Assembly (NCBI RefSeq): GCF_944381005.1
Contig: NZ_CALWJM010000002.1
Span: 124,001 to 188,000, forward strand
Direction of reading: 5' to 3'
Source: an uncultured Butyricicoccus sp.
Lineage (GTDB): Bacteria > Bacillota > Clostridia > Oscillospirales > Butyricicoccaceae
DNA length: 64,000 nt
Under the pieces are notes generated by a model that was not told the origin of the DNA, made no database searches, and saw only the letters and a list, made by a program, of their open reading frames with translations. This document shows, piece after piece, positions 34,626-43,110 of this stretch (position 1 is its first letter; each line of letters starts with the position of its first letter). The position numbers and the translations under genes are program-made.

Positions 34626-35519
34626 TTACTTTGCCGCATACAAGCCGTAACGTTTGAGCACCCCGCATAGACGCGCATCCAGTGCCGCGGGTAAGGTGGA
34701 CAAGGGCAACCGGCACGGCCCCACCTGCCAGCCCATATGCTGCAAGGCGCGTTTGACCGGAATCGGGTTGACCTCACAGAACAGCGCGTCGATAAGCTCC
34801 AAATAGCGAAATTGAAGCGCCTGACTGTGTGACGGGTCATCGGCAAACGCCGTACACATCTCATGTACCGCTTGCGGAACCAGATTGGACAGCACCGACA
34901 CCACGCCGCACGCGCCCAGCGAAAGCGCGGCGGTAATCTGGTCATCGTTGCCCACATAAACGCGCAAATCCTCGCCGCACAGGGCGCGAATCTTAGCCAT
35001 CTGCGCCAGATTGCCGCTGGCTTCCTTGAGTGCGGCAATATTGTCAATATGGCTCAGGCGCTGACAGGTATCGGGGGTCAAATTGACCCCGGTGCGCGAC
35101 GGCACATTGTACAGCATAAGCGGCAGGCGCGTGGCCTGTGCGATGGCTTGAAAGTGCAAAAACAGCCCCTCTTGCGAGGCTTTGTTATAATAGGGTGTGA
35201 CCTCCAGCAAGCCGTCTGCGCCCGCTCGTTCGGCAAGGCGTGCCAGACGCACCGCCTGTGCCGTGCAGTTGCTGCCCGCCCCTGCAATCACAGGCACGCG
35301 CCCTTTTGCCTGTTTGACCGCGCAGGCAATGACCGCGCTGCGCTCGTCGTCGGTCAGCGTGGCACCTTCACCCGTTGTCCCGGCGATGACTAAGGCATCC
35401 ACCTCATTTTGTATCTGCTCCTCGACCAAATCGGCCAGCACGCGCAGATTGATAGACCCATCTTCGTGCATGGGCGTGACCAGCGCGGTTGCCGCGCCGT
35501 GGAAAATTGGCTGTTTCAT
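34626..35519 (-). CDS. dapA: 4-hydroxy-tetrahydrodipicolinate synthase (DapA-type aldolase)
   Basis: A 297-residue class I aldolase. Landmarks: IAGTTGEGATLT, TPYYNKASQEG, LYNVPSRTGVNL (catalytic Tyr 137) and IAALKEASGN (Schiff-base Lys 165). It condenses pyruvate with aspartate semialdehyde in the lysine/diaminopimelate route; paralogous lyases such as N-acetylneuraminate lyase share the fold, but YNVPSRTG supports DapA. The start at 35519 follows GAGGAGGG and overlaps the stop of the upstream short gene by 4 bp. The ATG at 35675 is not family-like. Confidence 0.87.
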   Translation of the reverse strand: MKQPIFHGAATALVTPMHEDGSINLRVLADLVEEQIQNEVDALVIAGTTGEGATLTDDERSAVIACAVKQAKGRVPVIAGAGSNCTAQAVRLARLAERAGADGLLEVTPYYNKASQEGLFLHFQAIAQATRLPLMLYNVPSRTGVNLTPDTCQRLSHIDNIAALKEASGNLAQMAKIRALCGEDLRVYVGNDDQITAALSLGACGVVSVLSNLVPQAVHEMCTAFADDPSHSQALQFRYLELIDALFCEVNPIPVKRALQHMGWQVGPCRLPLSTLPAALDARLCGVLKRYGLYAAK

Positions 35520-35866
35520 GTGCCCTCCTCTTTCGGCTCCACTACAATCCGTTGTTCCAATTCGGGAATCAGCATCCCACCCGGCCGCCCGCTGCCGCAC
35601 TCGGCCAGAAACACCGGTTCGGACAAACTGCCCGCCACCTGTTCTGCCAGCGGCCAACAAGCCGCCGTCGCGCACAGGGCATGAACCTTGCCCCGTGGCT
35701 TCATCAGCGCCCGCACATCATCCACATCCTGTGGACTGCCGTGCAGCGTGGGAATCAAAAACCGATAGTGCTGCAATAGCTTGCGGGGCAACACAACCGG
35801 GCTGTTCTCACTCTGGAGCAGCAGCACACAGGGCGCGTTGGCCGCGCCCACCTGATAGACCTGCAT
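35516..35866 (-). CDS. Hypothetical protein upstream of dapA
   Basis: A 116-residue protein with no family I can name. It starts at 35866 after AGGAG (8-nt spacing) and overlaps the dapA start by ATGA, so it is translationally coupled. The order of elements (hydrophobic strand APCVLLLQ, then RFLIPTLHGSPQDVDDVRAL, then KVHALCATAACWPLAEQVAG) resembles the first half of an alpha/beta hydrolase, with no clear catalytic Ser motif. It may be a degenerate or truncated hydrolase, or a small DapA partner; I cannot choose. Confidence 0.6.
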   Translation of the reverse strand: MQVYQVGAANAPCVLLLQSENSPVVLPRKLLQHYRFLIPTLHGSPQDVDDVRALMKPRGKVHALCATAACWPLAEQVAGSLSEPVFLAECGSGRPGGMLIPELEQRIVVEPKEEGT

Positions 35867-36005
35867 GACAAAAACTCCTCCTATCTCCCATATGCTCCCC
35901 CATAACCGCTCGGTTTTCCTTGCCCCTATGCTATCCATTTTATGAGCAGACTGCCGGACATGTGTATTTTGTTTTGCCGCCATGCAAAATTTTTTCTTTT
36001 TGTGT

Positions 36006-36030
36006 GAACCGGTCGGGTGATATGCGGCTC
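36006..36030 (+). promoter_or_regulatory. Candidate ECF-type promoter of the sigma factor operon
   Basis: GAACC at 36006-36010, about 16 bp before CTCTA; such GAAC-type -35 elements are typical of ECF sigma factors and suggest autoregulation. The -10 is poorly defined. Confidence 0.3.
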
Positions 36031-36066
36031 TATTACACAGAACAAGCAAGAAAGGAGTGAAGCCCT

Positions 36067-36606
36067 ATGGCATACAGCATATCAGCGGCCTCTGCTTCCA
36101 GCGCCGTCCCCGATTTCGACACGCTGTTTGAAACATATCAAACCGAAGCATTGCGTGCAGCCTATCTCATCTGCGGCAACCGGGCAGATGCCGAGGACGT
36201 TGTACAGGAAACCTTCGTCAAGTGTTACCAGTCCATGAACCAGCTACACGACCCCACCCGCGTCAAAGCATGGTTGTTCCGCATCCTCACCCGCACCGCT
36301 TGGCGCACCTGCCAAAAACATCGGCGGGAAATGCCGGTCGAAAATCTATACGACAGTCAGGAACCCACCGATGAGGATGCCGCCGCACCGCTCTTACGCG
36401 CCGACCGTGCACAGCAGGTGCAGAAGGCGCTCGCTGCACTCGAACCCAAGCAGCGCACGGCCGCAATTTTGTACTATTTCAACGATATGTCGGTCAAGGA
36501 CATCGCCAAAGTCATGGGCTGTTTTGAAGGCACGGTCAAATCGCGTCTTTACCATGCCCGGCAACAGTTAAAAGCAAGTTTGGAGGTTGAGTTCGATGAA
36601 ATTTGA
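36067..36606 (+). CDS. ECF-type RNA polymerase sigma factor
   Basis: A 179-residue sigma-70 family factor with region 2 (LRAAYLICGNRADAEDVVQE, then KAWLFRILTRTAWRTCQKHR) and region 4 (LAALEPKQRTAAILYYFNDM and VKDIAKVMGCFEGTVKSRLY). Sequences between are acidic and short, as in ECF (group 4) factors. It starts at 36067 after AAAGGAGTG. Its stop lies inside the next gene, encoding a membrane protein that is the likely anti-sigma factor; the pair is the usual cell-envelope signalling unit. Confidence 0.92.
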   Translation: MAYSISAASASSAVPDFDTLFETYQTEALRAAYLICGNRADAEDVVQETFVKCYQSMNQLHDPTRVKAWLFRILTRTAWRTCQKHRREMPVENLYDSQEPTDEDAAAPLLRADRAQQVQKALAALEPKQRTAAILYYFNDMSVKDIAKVMGCFEGTVKSRLYHARQQLKASLEVEFDEI

Positions 36607-37369
36607 TAAGTATATGCACGATTCCCTGCATGAACTGGCGCAGGATGTTTCCCCCAATCCCATGCTGCGCGCCCGCGTGATGAATGAGGTACAGCTCACC
36701 CGCACCAAAACCCGTCCGCGCCGGATGCGCTTCGCAGTTGCCGCCGCTGCGATGTTGTGTGTACTGGTGGGTGGCGCTTTCGCTGCCGGCCCGATTGTTG
36801 GTCTGGCTTCAACCAGTTATTGGGGCGAACAAGTCACCGATTTTGACGAACAGGCGACGGTCGAAAAACAAGCCGGTTTTACCGTTCGTCTGCCCGAAAC
36901 GCTCAACGGTGCCGCGTTCAGCAGTATGGAAGCCGTTCCGATTGATGCGATTGATGCCGACGGCAACACCGCTTACAGCTATCAGGAATTTGATGCCTAT
37001 TATCAAGATGGCAACACCATGCCGTTTTTGATGGTCACAGAAAATAAAAACATTGTAGATGACGGTAGTCTGAGCGATAAAACCCTTGTAGATACCCGCG
37101 AAATCAATGGTATCACGGTCACTTACCGCGAAATCCCGACCATCTTCCTGCCGCCTGACGGTGTAGAGCCGACCGCAGAGGAACAGGCAGCAGCCGACCG
37201 CGGGGAATGTTTTATTTCCTACGGCAGCCAAGAACGCATTGACGGTGTATACCATACGATTTCTTGGGTAGATGGCGATTTGAACTATTCGATTGGCGCA
37301 AATGACGGTGACTGGGCAGCCGACGACTTCTTCACCGCCGCCCAAGACGTGCTGAGCACCCCCCAATAA
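36596..37369 (+). CDS. Membrane anti-sigma-like protein
   Basis: A 257-residue protein with a cytoplasmic N-terminus (DKYMHDSLHELAQDV...), one membrane segment at about residues 44-67 (FAVAAAAMLCVLVGGAFAAG) and an external domain ending SIGANDGDWAADDFFTAAQD, resembling DUF4367-type sensor domains. The start at 36596 follows GGAGG with 9-nt spacing; it overlaps the sigma gene by 11 bp. The gene order and topology suggest it sequesters the ECF factor. No zinc-binding anti-sigma motif is visible, so the call is by context. Confidence 0.7.
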   Translation: MKFDKYMHDSLHELAQDVSPNPMLRARVMNEVQLTRTKTRPRRMRFAVAAAAMLCVLVGGAFAAGPIVGLASTSYWGEQVTDFDEQATVEKQAGFTVRLPETLNGAAFSSMEAVPIDAIDADGNTAYSYQEFDAYYQDGNTMPFLMVTENKNIVDDGSLSDKTLVDTREINGITVTYREIPTIFLPPDGVEPTAEEQAAADRGECFISYGSQERIDGVYHTISWVDGDLNYSIGANDGDWAADDFFTAAQDVLSTPQ

Positions 37370-37500
37370 AGTTTTCGATGAAACCTTTTTCAAAAGGTTT
37401 CCGGAGTCTTGAGGCAGCGCCTCAAGGCGCGCCCGCAGGCGCGCAACTCCCTTTTAAAATCCGCCCCTTGGGGGTGGATTTTAACCAGAAGATACAAAAG
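37367..37500 (+). repeat. Multi-hairpin 3'-UTR repeat, copy A
   Basis: Starts at the stop codon (TAAAGTTTTCG). Stems in order: GAAACCTTTT/AAAAGGTTTC; CTTGAGGC-AGC-GCCTCAAG (37408-37426); GCGCGCC-CGCA-GGCGCGC (37427-37444); AAAATCCGCCCC/GGGGTGGATTTT (37456-37482); then AACCAGAAGATA. Loops AGC and CGCA match copy B; CGCA is also in copy C. Confidence 0.8.
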
Positions 37501-37537
37501 AACGCCCGCTTGCCTGAGCAAGCGGGCGTTTATTTTT
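37501..37537 (+). terminator. Terminator after the anti-sigma gene
   Basis: Stem AACGCCCGCTTGC/GCAAGCGGGCGTT, loop CTGA, then TATTTTT; it follows repeat copy A directly. Confidence 0.85.
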
Positions 37538-37683
37538 GCGCCGCCACAGGCGGCGCTCTCTCGTAACAGTCAGTTGATTTTCCCCGACGGGAAAATCAAA
37601 AAGGGGATTTCGCCGTCTGCGGACGGCGACCAGACCCGGTCTGGAGCGCCAAAGGGACGCAGTCCCTTTGGAATCCCATTTTA
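37538..37683 (-). repeat. Multi-hairpin 3'-UTR repeat, copy C (inverted)
   Basis: On the minus strand it begins at the lipoprotein stop (TAAAATGGG). Stems: AAAGGGAC/GTCCCTTT, CCAGAC/GTCTGG, CGCCGTC-CGCA-GACGGCG, TTGATTTTCCC/GGGAAAATCAA, and GCGCCGCC/GGCGGCGC. Spacer AAATCCCCTTTTTGATT matches copy B (AATCCCCCTTTTGATT). Confidence 0.8.
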
Positions 37684-38154
37684 TGCGGGCAATTCGGGTA
37701 CGATTGTCCAGTGGAAGCACCAGTTATTTATCTCCTTGTGCTCGGCATAATTTTCCGCTTCGGGGTCATCAATCGACGGGGTAACCGCATAGGTAATCAG
37801 TGGGCCTTTGACCGGATAGCTGCCCTTGCCGCTGAACTGGTCTTCCATCGTCACATTGCTGGTGTTGGTGACCTTCCAGTCTTCACCATCCTTTTCAATC
37901 AAGCCCATGGTAAATGGTGCGCTGGCATCGTCCGACAGGTTCGACCAAACCACAACCATCATGTTATCCCGCACTTCAATTTGCGCGGCAACTTCCTGCG
38001 TGTCCTTGGTCACAGCCGTGATGGCATCTTCCTGACTGGTGTAAGAAGCTTCCTTGGGGTCTTTTTCCTCGCTGCTGCATCCGCTCATCATCGCGGTCGC
38101 ACCCAGCAGGCTGACAGCCGCCAGCACAACCGCCAGCATTTTTTTCAGTTTCAT
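37681..38154 (-). CDS. Small lipoprotein of unknown function
   Basis: A 157-residue secreted lipoprotein. The start at 38154 follows GGAGAGAA; the signal peptide LKKMLAVVLAAVSLLGATAM ends in the lipobox MSGC. The mature part is acidic with beta-strand-rich segments (NMMVVVWSNLSDDASAPFTM, then DWKVTNTSNVTMEDQFSGKG) but matches no family I recognise. Its stop codon is the border of repeat copy C. It is monocistronic. Confidence 0.8.
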   Translation of the reverse strand: MKLKKMLAVVLAAVSLLGATAMMSGCSSEEKDPKEASYTSQEDAITAVTKDTQEVAAQIEVRDNMMVVVWSNLSDDASAPFTMGLIEKDGEDWKVTNTSNVTMEDQFSGKGSYPVKGPLITYAVTPSIDDPEAENYAEHKEINNWCFHWTIVPELPA

Positions 38155-38197
38155 TTGGATTCTCTCCTTTTTCACAATTTTTTTACATTCTATCATC

Positions 38198-38228
38198 AAA
38201 AAAGCGCCGCGTTCCCGCAGCGCTTTTT
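38198..38228 (-). terminator. Terminator of the tsaE-tsaB-rpiB-upp operon
   Basis: Stem AAAAAGCGC/GCGCTTTTT with a 12-nt loop, bidirectional; lies beyond the upp stop on the minus strand. Confidence 0.75.
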
Positions 38229-38246
38229 GATTTAGCCGTTTCCGCG

Positions 38247-38876
38247 TTACTTCGTACCGAAAATGCGGTCGCCCGCATCGCCTAAGCCGGGAATAATATA
38301 ACCATGTTCATCCAATTCGGGGTCGATTGCTGCGGTAAAGATTTCAACATCAGGGTGTTCCTGCTGTACCACATCCAAACCAATCTGGGTTGACAGCAAG
38401 CACATCAGCTTGATATTCTTCACGCCGCGTTTTTTGAGCGCAGACACCGCCGCGGCCGCTGAACCGCCCGTCGCAACCATCGGGTCAATCAGGATAACAT
38501 CGCGCTCTGCGATATCGCTGGGCATTTTGGCGTAATACTCGACCGGCTTGAGGGTTTCCGGGTCACGGTACATGCCCAAATGCCCGACCTTAGCGGCCGG
38601 AATCAGTTCCAACATACCTTCGACCATGCCCAAGCCTGCGCGCAGGATGGGCACAAAGGCAATCTTCTTGCCCGAAATCACACGCGCCTTGGCATGTGCC
38701 AGCGGGGTTTCAATCGTGATTTCCTTAATGGGTAAATCGCGGGTGGCTTCGTAACACATCAGCATTGCAATTTCGCGGGTAGCCTCGCGGAATTCCTTTA
38801 CGCCGGTCTGTCGGTCGCGCATTAAGCTGAGTTTATGCAGAATCAGCGGATGGTCCATAACATGAATCTGTGCCAT
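38247..38876 (-). CDS. upp: Uracil phosphoribosyltransferase
   Basis: A 209-residue enzyme that makes UMP from uracil and PRPP in pyrimidine salvage. The PRPP loop is [19 protein letters not shown] and the uracil-binding C-terminus [33 protein letters not shown] is also conserved. The start at 38876 follows GGAAGGAG; the in-frame start at 38900 adds eight non-conserved residues. It is last in a four-gene operon after rpiB. Confidence 0.95.
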   Translation of the reverse strand: MAQIHVMDHPLILHKLSLMRDRQTGVKEFREATREIAMLMCYEATRDLPIKEITIETPLAHAKARVISGKKIAFVPILRAGLGMVEGMLELIPAAKVGHLGMYRDPETLKPVEYYAKMPSDIAERDVILIDPMVATGGSAAAAVSALKKRGVKNIKLMCLLSTQIGLDVVQQEHPDVEIFTAAIDPELDEHGYIIPGLGDAGDRIFGTK

Positions 38877-38900
38877 ACTCTTACTCCTTCCCTTGGGCAA

Positions 38901-39347
38901 TCACTTGCTGTGCTTTGCCTCGATTGCGTGAATTTTCTCGATACGGCCCAGATGGCGACCGCCTTCCAGCTCGCCCTCCAGCCAGACTTCGACCATTTCA
39001 GCCGCCTCACCGGGGCCGGTGATGCGCTCGCCCAAGCACAGGATGTTTGCATCGTTGTGCAGACGGCAATATTTGGCTGCAAAATGCGACTGGCAAGCCG
39101 CTGCGCGAATACCGGGCACTTTGTTTGCCGCGATGGAAATACCGATACCCGAACCGCAAATCAAAATGCCGCGCTCATGCTTTCCTGCAACGATGGCATT
39201 TGCAACCGCCTCGGCGGCATCCGGATAGTCATAGCGCTCGGCAGAGTAGCAGCCGTAATCGGTAAATTCGTACTTATCTTTCAGCATTTCCATCAGCTTG
39301 ACCTTGAGCGCATAGCCTGCATGGTCATTACCAATCGCAATGGTCAT
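38901..39347 (-). CDS. rpiB: Ribose-5-phosphate isomerase B
   Basis: A 148-residue RpiB/LacAB-family sugar phosphate isomerase, interconverting ribose 5-phosphate and ribulose 5-phosphate. It has the phosphate-binding N-terminus IAIGNDHAGYALK, the catalytic region GILICGSGIGISIAANKVPG and the family segment HNDANILCLGERITG. It overlaps tsaB by 4 bp (39344-39347), so it is translationally coupled, and precedes upp by 24 bp. Confidence 0.94.
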   Translation of the reverse strand: MTIAIGNDHAGYALKVKLMEMLKDKYEFTDYGCYSAERYDYPDAAEAVANAIVAGKHERGILICGSGIGISIAANKVPGIRAAACQSHFAAKYCRLHNDANILCLGERITGPGEAAEMVEVWLEGELEGGRHLGRIEKIHAIEAKHSK

Positions 39348-40054
39348 TTGACATTACCTCCGTTTTTCTGTCTGTCCCGCATCTGCTCGGCCTGCGGCTT
39401 GCGCAGGTATACCGCGTCGAGCTGCTGTGCGGTTTGCGTCTCCCCGGCCAGAAAACGCGGCAGCGCTGCCATTGCCACACCGTAAGCGCTGGGGTAAACC
39501 AGATGGGCGGGCGCAAGCACCAAATGCGGGCACGTTTGGGTAAGCTTAGTATAGCACAAATGTGCGCCGTCTCCAACCAGAATTTCACCATTCTGCGCAA
39601 TTTCCTCGCCAAGCGCTGCAATGGTCAGCGCGCGGTCGGGGGTGAGACGTTCGGGGGCACCTGTTCCATTCAGACGGAACCGGGCGTTATACACCTGACC
39701 GGCGCGGGCATCCATCACACAGGAAACCGTACCAGTCATCCCAATAAGGTTATAAGCCATCGTTTCGAGCGTGGATACGCCCACACACGGCTTGTCCGTG
39801 CCAAACGAAAGCCCCTTGACGGTGGCCACACCAATCCGGATACCGGTGAACGAGCCGGGGCCGGCTGCAACGGCGAAGCCGTCCAGCTCCCGCGGCGTCA
39901 ATCCCACATTGTCTAAAAGCTGCTCGGCCATCGGCAGCAATGTGCGGCTGTGGGTCAGACCGCAATTTTGGAATGAAGCCGCCACCAGCTTTTGTCCATC
40001 GGTCAGGCATACGGCAGCCGAAACGGCTGACGATTCAAAACTTAAAATTTTCAT
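39344..40054 (-). CDS. tsaB: tRNA threonylcarbamoyladenosine biosynthesis protein TsaB
   Basis: A 236-residue ASKHA-fold protein needed to make the t6A37 tRNA modification with TsaD and TsaE. The N-terminus MKILSFESSAVSAAVCL and GFAVAAGPGSFTGIRIGVAT are characteristic. It lies between tsaE (4-bp overlap at 40051-40054) and rpiB. tsaD is not in the window. The length is normal for TsaB. Confidence 0.93.
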   Translation of the reverse strand: MKILSFESSAVSAAVCLTDGQKLVAASFQNCGLTHSRTLLPMAEQLLDNVGLTPRELDGFAVAAGPGSFTGIRIGVATVKGLSFGTDKPCVGVSTLETMAYNLIGMTGTVSCVMDARAGQVYNARFRLNGTGAPERLTPDRALTIAALGEEIAQNGEILVGDGAHLCYTKLTQTCPHLVLAPAHLVYPSAYGVAMAALPRFLAGETQTAQQLDAVYLRKPQAEQMRDRQKNGGNVK

Positions 40055-40479
40055 GCGTCTGTTCCCTCGATTTCCACAATGCGGTCGTCGGGCTGCTCGC
40101 CGTAGGACAGCCGCACGGTTTTATGCCGTTCGGGCAGCAGCGCCCCTGCATTCTGGCTCCACTCTATCAGCAAAATCCGTTCGCCGTCCAGATATTCCTC
40201 AAAGCCCAGTTCAAACAGTGCTTCCTCGTCGCAAATACGGTACAAATCAAAATGCGCGACCACGCCGCCCGGCGTGCTGTACTCGTTTGCAATCGCAAAT
40301 GTGGGGCTGGTCACGCGCCCCTCATACCCCAAGCCGCGCACGACCCCGCGTGCAAATGCGGTCTTGCCCGCGCCTAAGTCACCGTCCAGCGTCACCACAT
40401 CGCCGGGCACCAGCGTCTTGGCGAACGCTGCCCCGACCTGCTCGGTTTCCGTATCCGAATGGGTGATTTTGTGCATCAT
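40051..40479 (-). CDS. tsaE: tRNA threonylcarbamoyladenosine biosynthesis ATPase TsaE
   Basis: A 142-residue P-loop ATPase of the t6A pathway. Walker A is GDLGAGKTAFARG; conserved SPTFAIANEYSTP, HFDLYRICDEEALFELG and ILLIEWSQN follow. The start at 40479 follows GGGAGAGA; two adjacent ATGs are present, and the longer frame to 40608 is not conserved. It is the first gene of tsaE-tsaB-rpiB-upp, behind a good promoter. Confidence 0.94.
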   Translation of the reverse strand: MMHKITHSDTETEQVGAAFAKTLVPGDVVTLDGDLGAGKTAFARGVVRGLGYEGRVTSPTFAIANEYSTPGGVVAHFDLYRICDEEALFELGFEEYLDGERILLIEWSQNAGALLPERHKTVRLSYGEQPDDRIVEIEGTDA

Positions 40480-40509
40480 GCTATCTCTCCCGAAATAAGA
40501 ACTTTCTTT

Positions 40510-40538
40510 ATCATACCACAAGCGCGCCCGGTTGACAA
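40510..40538 (-). promoter_or_regulatory. Promoter of the tsaE operon
   Basis: Minus strand TTGTCA (40533-40538), 17-bp spacer, TATGAT (40510-40515). Confidence 0.75.
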
Positions 40539-40569
40539 ACCCCAATCGGACAATTTTCGCCGGTTTTGT

Positions 40570-40598
40570 TTGTCGCTGCGCAGCAGATATGGTATCAT
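40570..40598 (+). promoter_or_regulatory. Promoter of the hypothetical gene at 40660
   Basis: TTGTCG (40570), 17-bp spacer, TATCAT (40593). Confidence 0.6.
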
Positions 40599-40659
40599 AG
40601 AAATACAAAGAACTTCAAAAAATATACACCTGATATCTGCGCGTTGGGAGGTGAGTGTA

Positions 40660-41181
40660 ATGCGGTTCTGGTCAGACTTTTTTGACAGCCGAAGGACAGC
40701 CATTCACTTGATGCTGTTCGGCACCGCGGTGACCGCCCTGCTCATCGGCATTTACAACGAACTCCCGCCGCACTCGGCACACACCCCCAACCACATCACC
40801 GCACAGGAACAAGCCATTGTATTACAGGAAGATTCCGATTTTCGCATCCTGCTGCTATACGACCCCATTTCACAGCAATTCCGCTGCGCACTCAGCTATA
40901 CCGACGACCCCTCCCAAACGCTGTACAGCCCCTCGATTGGCTTTCGCATGACGCCCGGCCATCCACTGACCATCCGCTATCCGGATGCTTCGTCTGAAGC
41001 CTCCCCCCGCTCGCGGGCACTGCTTGCCGACATTGGCGCACAGATATTGCCCACGATTGAAGTATGTATCACCCAGCGTCCACTGACGGTCAGCCGCGCT
41101 TCCCACTACACCAGCGAAACCTTCCTGCAAGAATGGCACATTCGCTGGAAACCGATGACAAATTCCCGCAAGAACCAATAA
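40660..41181 (+). CDS. Hypothetical membrane-anchored protein
   Basis: A 173-residue protein starting at 40660 after GGGAGG (8-nt spacing). It has a short cytoplasmic N-terminus, one membrane segment at about residues 14-32 (AIHLMLFGTAVTALLIGIYN) and an external domain of about 140 residues with strands (FRILLLYDPISQQFRCALSY, then TFLQEWHIRWKP). I recognise no family. It stands alone between tsaE (divergent) and fhs (convergent), with its own promoter and a terminator. Confidence 0.7.
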   Translation: MRFWSDFFDSRRTAIHLMLFGTAVTALLIGIYNELPPHSAHTPNHITAQEQAIVLQEDSDFRILLLYDPISQQFRCALSYTDDPSQTLYSPSIGFRMTPGHPLTIRYPDASSEASPRSRALLADIGAQILPTIEVCITQRPLTVSRASHYTSETFLQEWHIRWKPMTNSRKNQ

Positions 41182-41229
41182 AACCGCCCCTTGTGACAGA
41201 ATATCCTGCACAAAAGGCGGTTTTTTATT
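41181..41229 (+). terminator. Terminator of the hypothetical gene; convergent with fhs
   Basis: AAACCGCC and TTGTG pair with CACAA and GGCGG across a 13-nt loop, then TTTTTTATT. Confidence 0.75.
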
Positions 41230-41248
41230 GCATATTCAGCCGATAATT

Positions 41249-42919
41249 TTAGAACAATCCGGTAATTTTGCCGTTGTTGTCCACGTCAATGGCTTCTGCG
41301 GCTGGCTTCTTGGGCAGACCGGGCATGGTCATAATAGCACCGGTCTCGCACACGACAAAGCCTGCACCCGCCGACAGGCGTGCAGTGCGCACGGTAATCG
41401 TAAAGTCGGTCGGGCGGCCGAGCAGCGCCGCGTCGTCGGACAGCGAATACTGCGTTTTTGCCATGCAGATGGGCAGATTGCCGTAACCCATCGCGGTTAT
41501 ATTGGCCAGTTCCTTGGCGGCTGCGGGCAAAATATTGACCTCTTTCGCGCCGTAAATGCGGGTTGCAATCGTGCGGATTTTATCTTCCAGCGGCTGTTCC
41601 AGCACATAAAGCGGATGATAGTCGGCGCGGCCTTCGTCCAATACTGCCAGCACCTGTTCTGCCAGCGCCTTGCCGCCTGCGCCGCCCTTGGCGAACACCT
41701 CCGAGCGCGCAACCCGTACCCCCATTTTCTGACAATGTGCGTCAATAAATTCCATTTCCTCGTCGGTATCGGTCGGGAATGCGTTGATTGCCACCACGAC
41801 CGGCAGACCAAACTTGTGCAGGTTTTCCACATGCGCATCCAGATTGGCAATGCCCTTTTCCAGCGCCTGTACATTGGGGGTGTTCAGCTCGGTCTTGGGT
41901 ATCCCGCCGTTATATTTGAGGGCGCGAACGGTTGCCACCAGCACCACACAGGACGGATTGAGTCCAGCCGCGCGGCACTTGATATCCAAGAACTTTTCCG
42001 CGCCCAAGTCAGCGCCGAATCCGGCTTCGGTAATGGCGATGTCGCCCAGCTTGAGCGCCAACTTTGTTGCCTGTACGCTGTTGCAGCCGTGCGCGATGTT
42101 AGCAAACGGGCCGCCGTGCATCAGGCAGGGGGTGCCTTCGAGCGTCTGCACCAAATTGGGCTTAATCGCATCCTTGAGCAGCGCGGTCATAGCACCGTCG
42201 GCCTTGAGGTCACGGGCATGAACCGGTTCTCCGGCATAGGTGTAAGCGACCAGAATATCGCCCAGACGCTTTTTCAGGTCTGCCAAATCGTTCGCCAGAC
42301 ACAAAATCGCCATAACCTCGGACGCAACGGTAATCATAAAATGGTCTTCGCGGGGCACGCCGTTGACCTTGCCGCCCAAACCAATGGTTAGATTGCGCAA
42401 CGCGCGGTCATTCATGTCGAGCACACGCGGGAACAGTACCCGGCGCGGGTCAATGCCCAGCGCGTTGCCCTGCTGTAAATGGTTGTCCAACATCGCGCAA
42501 AGCAGATTGTTTGCGGCGGTAATGGCGTGCATGTCGCCGGTAAAGTGCAGGTTAATGTCCTCCATCGGCACGACCTGTGCATAGCCGCCGCCAGCCGCGC
42601 CGCCCTTGATGCCAAACACCGGCCCAAGCGACGGTTCGCGCAGTGCGATGACCGCATTTTGCCCCATCTGCGCCATCGCCTGACCCAGACCGACCGTGGT
42701 AGTCGTCTTGCCCTCACCGGCAGGTGTTGGGTTGATGGCGGTTACCAGAACCAACTTGCCATCGGGCTTATCTTTGAGCCGCTGCCAAGCGTCGCCGGAA
42801 ATCTTGGCCTTATACTTGCCATAAAGCTCCAATTCATCGGGCAAAAGCCCAGCACGCTGGGCAACCTCGGTGATGGGCTGCATGGTGCACTGCTGTGCGA
42901 TTTCGATATCTGTCATCAT
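41249..42919 (-). CDS. fhs: Formate-tetrahydrofolate ligase
   Basis: A 556-residue ATP-dependent enzyme making 10-formyl-THF from formate and THF. The P-loop is [14 protein letters not shown] and [20 protein letters not shown] is the conserved folate/ATP segment; [10 protein letters not shown] and the C-terminus [20 protein letters not shown] also match. Length is the family standard. No other Wood-Ljungdahl genes are in the window, so it most likely serves folate one-carbon supply. A TATAAT -10 lies at 42967-42972 on the minus strand, with a weak -35. Two ATGs in tandem (42919, 42916) are possible starts. Confidence 0.96.
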   Translation of the reverse strand: MMTDIEIAQQCTMQPITEVAQRAGLLPDELELYGKYKAKISGDAWQRLKDKPDGKLVLVTAINPTPAGEGKTTTTVGLGQAMAQMGQNAVIALREPSLGPVFGIKGGAAGGGYAQVVPMEDINLHFTGDMHAITAANNLLCAMLDNHLQQGNALGIDPRRVLFPRVLDMNDRALRNLTIGLGGKVNGVPREDHFMITVASEVMAILCLANDLADLKKRLGDILVAYTYAGEPVHARDLKADGAMTALLKDAIKPNLVQTLEGTPCLMHGGPFANIAHGCNSVQATKLALKLGDIAITEAGFGADLGAEKFLDIKCRAAGLNPSCVVLVATVRALKYNGGIPKTELNTPNVQALEKGIANLDAHVENLHKFGLPVVVAINAFPTDTDEEMEFIDAHCQKMGVRVARSEVFAKGGAGGKALAEQVLAVLDEGRADYHPLYVLEQPLEDKIRTIATRIYGAKEVNILPAAAKELANITAMGYGNLPICMAKTQYSLSDDAALLGRPTDFTITVRTARLSAGAGFVVCETGAIMTMPGLPKKPAAEAIDVDNNGKITGLF

Positions 42920-43110
42920 ACCCTTATCGTCCTCCGTCCGCTGAAAGGTTTGTACTTGTTGGTTACATTATACCACACAAGCCGCGAATCCCAAAGAAAT
43001 CCTAGCGCATTTTCTCTCGCTTTTCCGCTGAAATTGTGGTATCATATATTGCATCCTTTTATGGATTTTATCTTATCCGCTAATGATTGAGAACAAGGGA
43101 GGCCATGTCC

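Noticed and set aside
41249..42919. Taking fhs as proof of acetogenesis
   Set aside because: No other Wood-Ljungdahl genes are in view; Fhs is common in fermenters for one-carbon metabolism.
42920..43110. THF riboswitch upstream of fhs
   Set aside because: No matching conserved segments; only a -10 element is clear.
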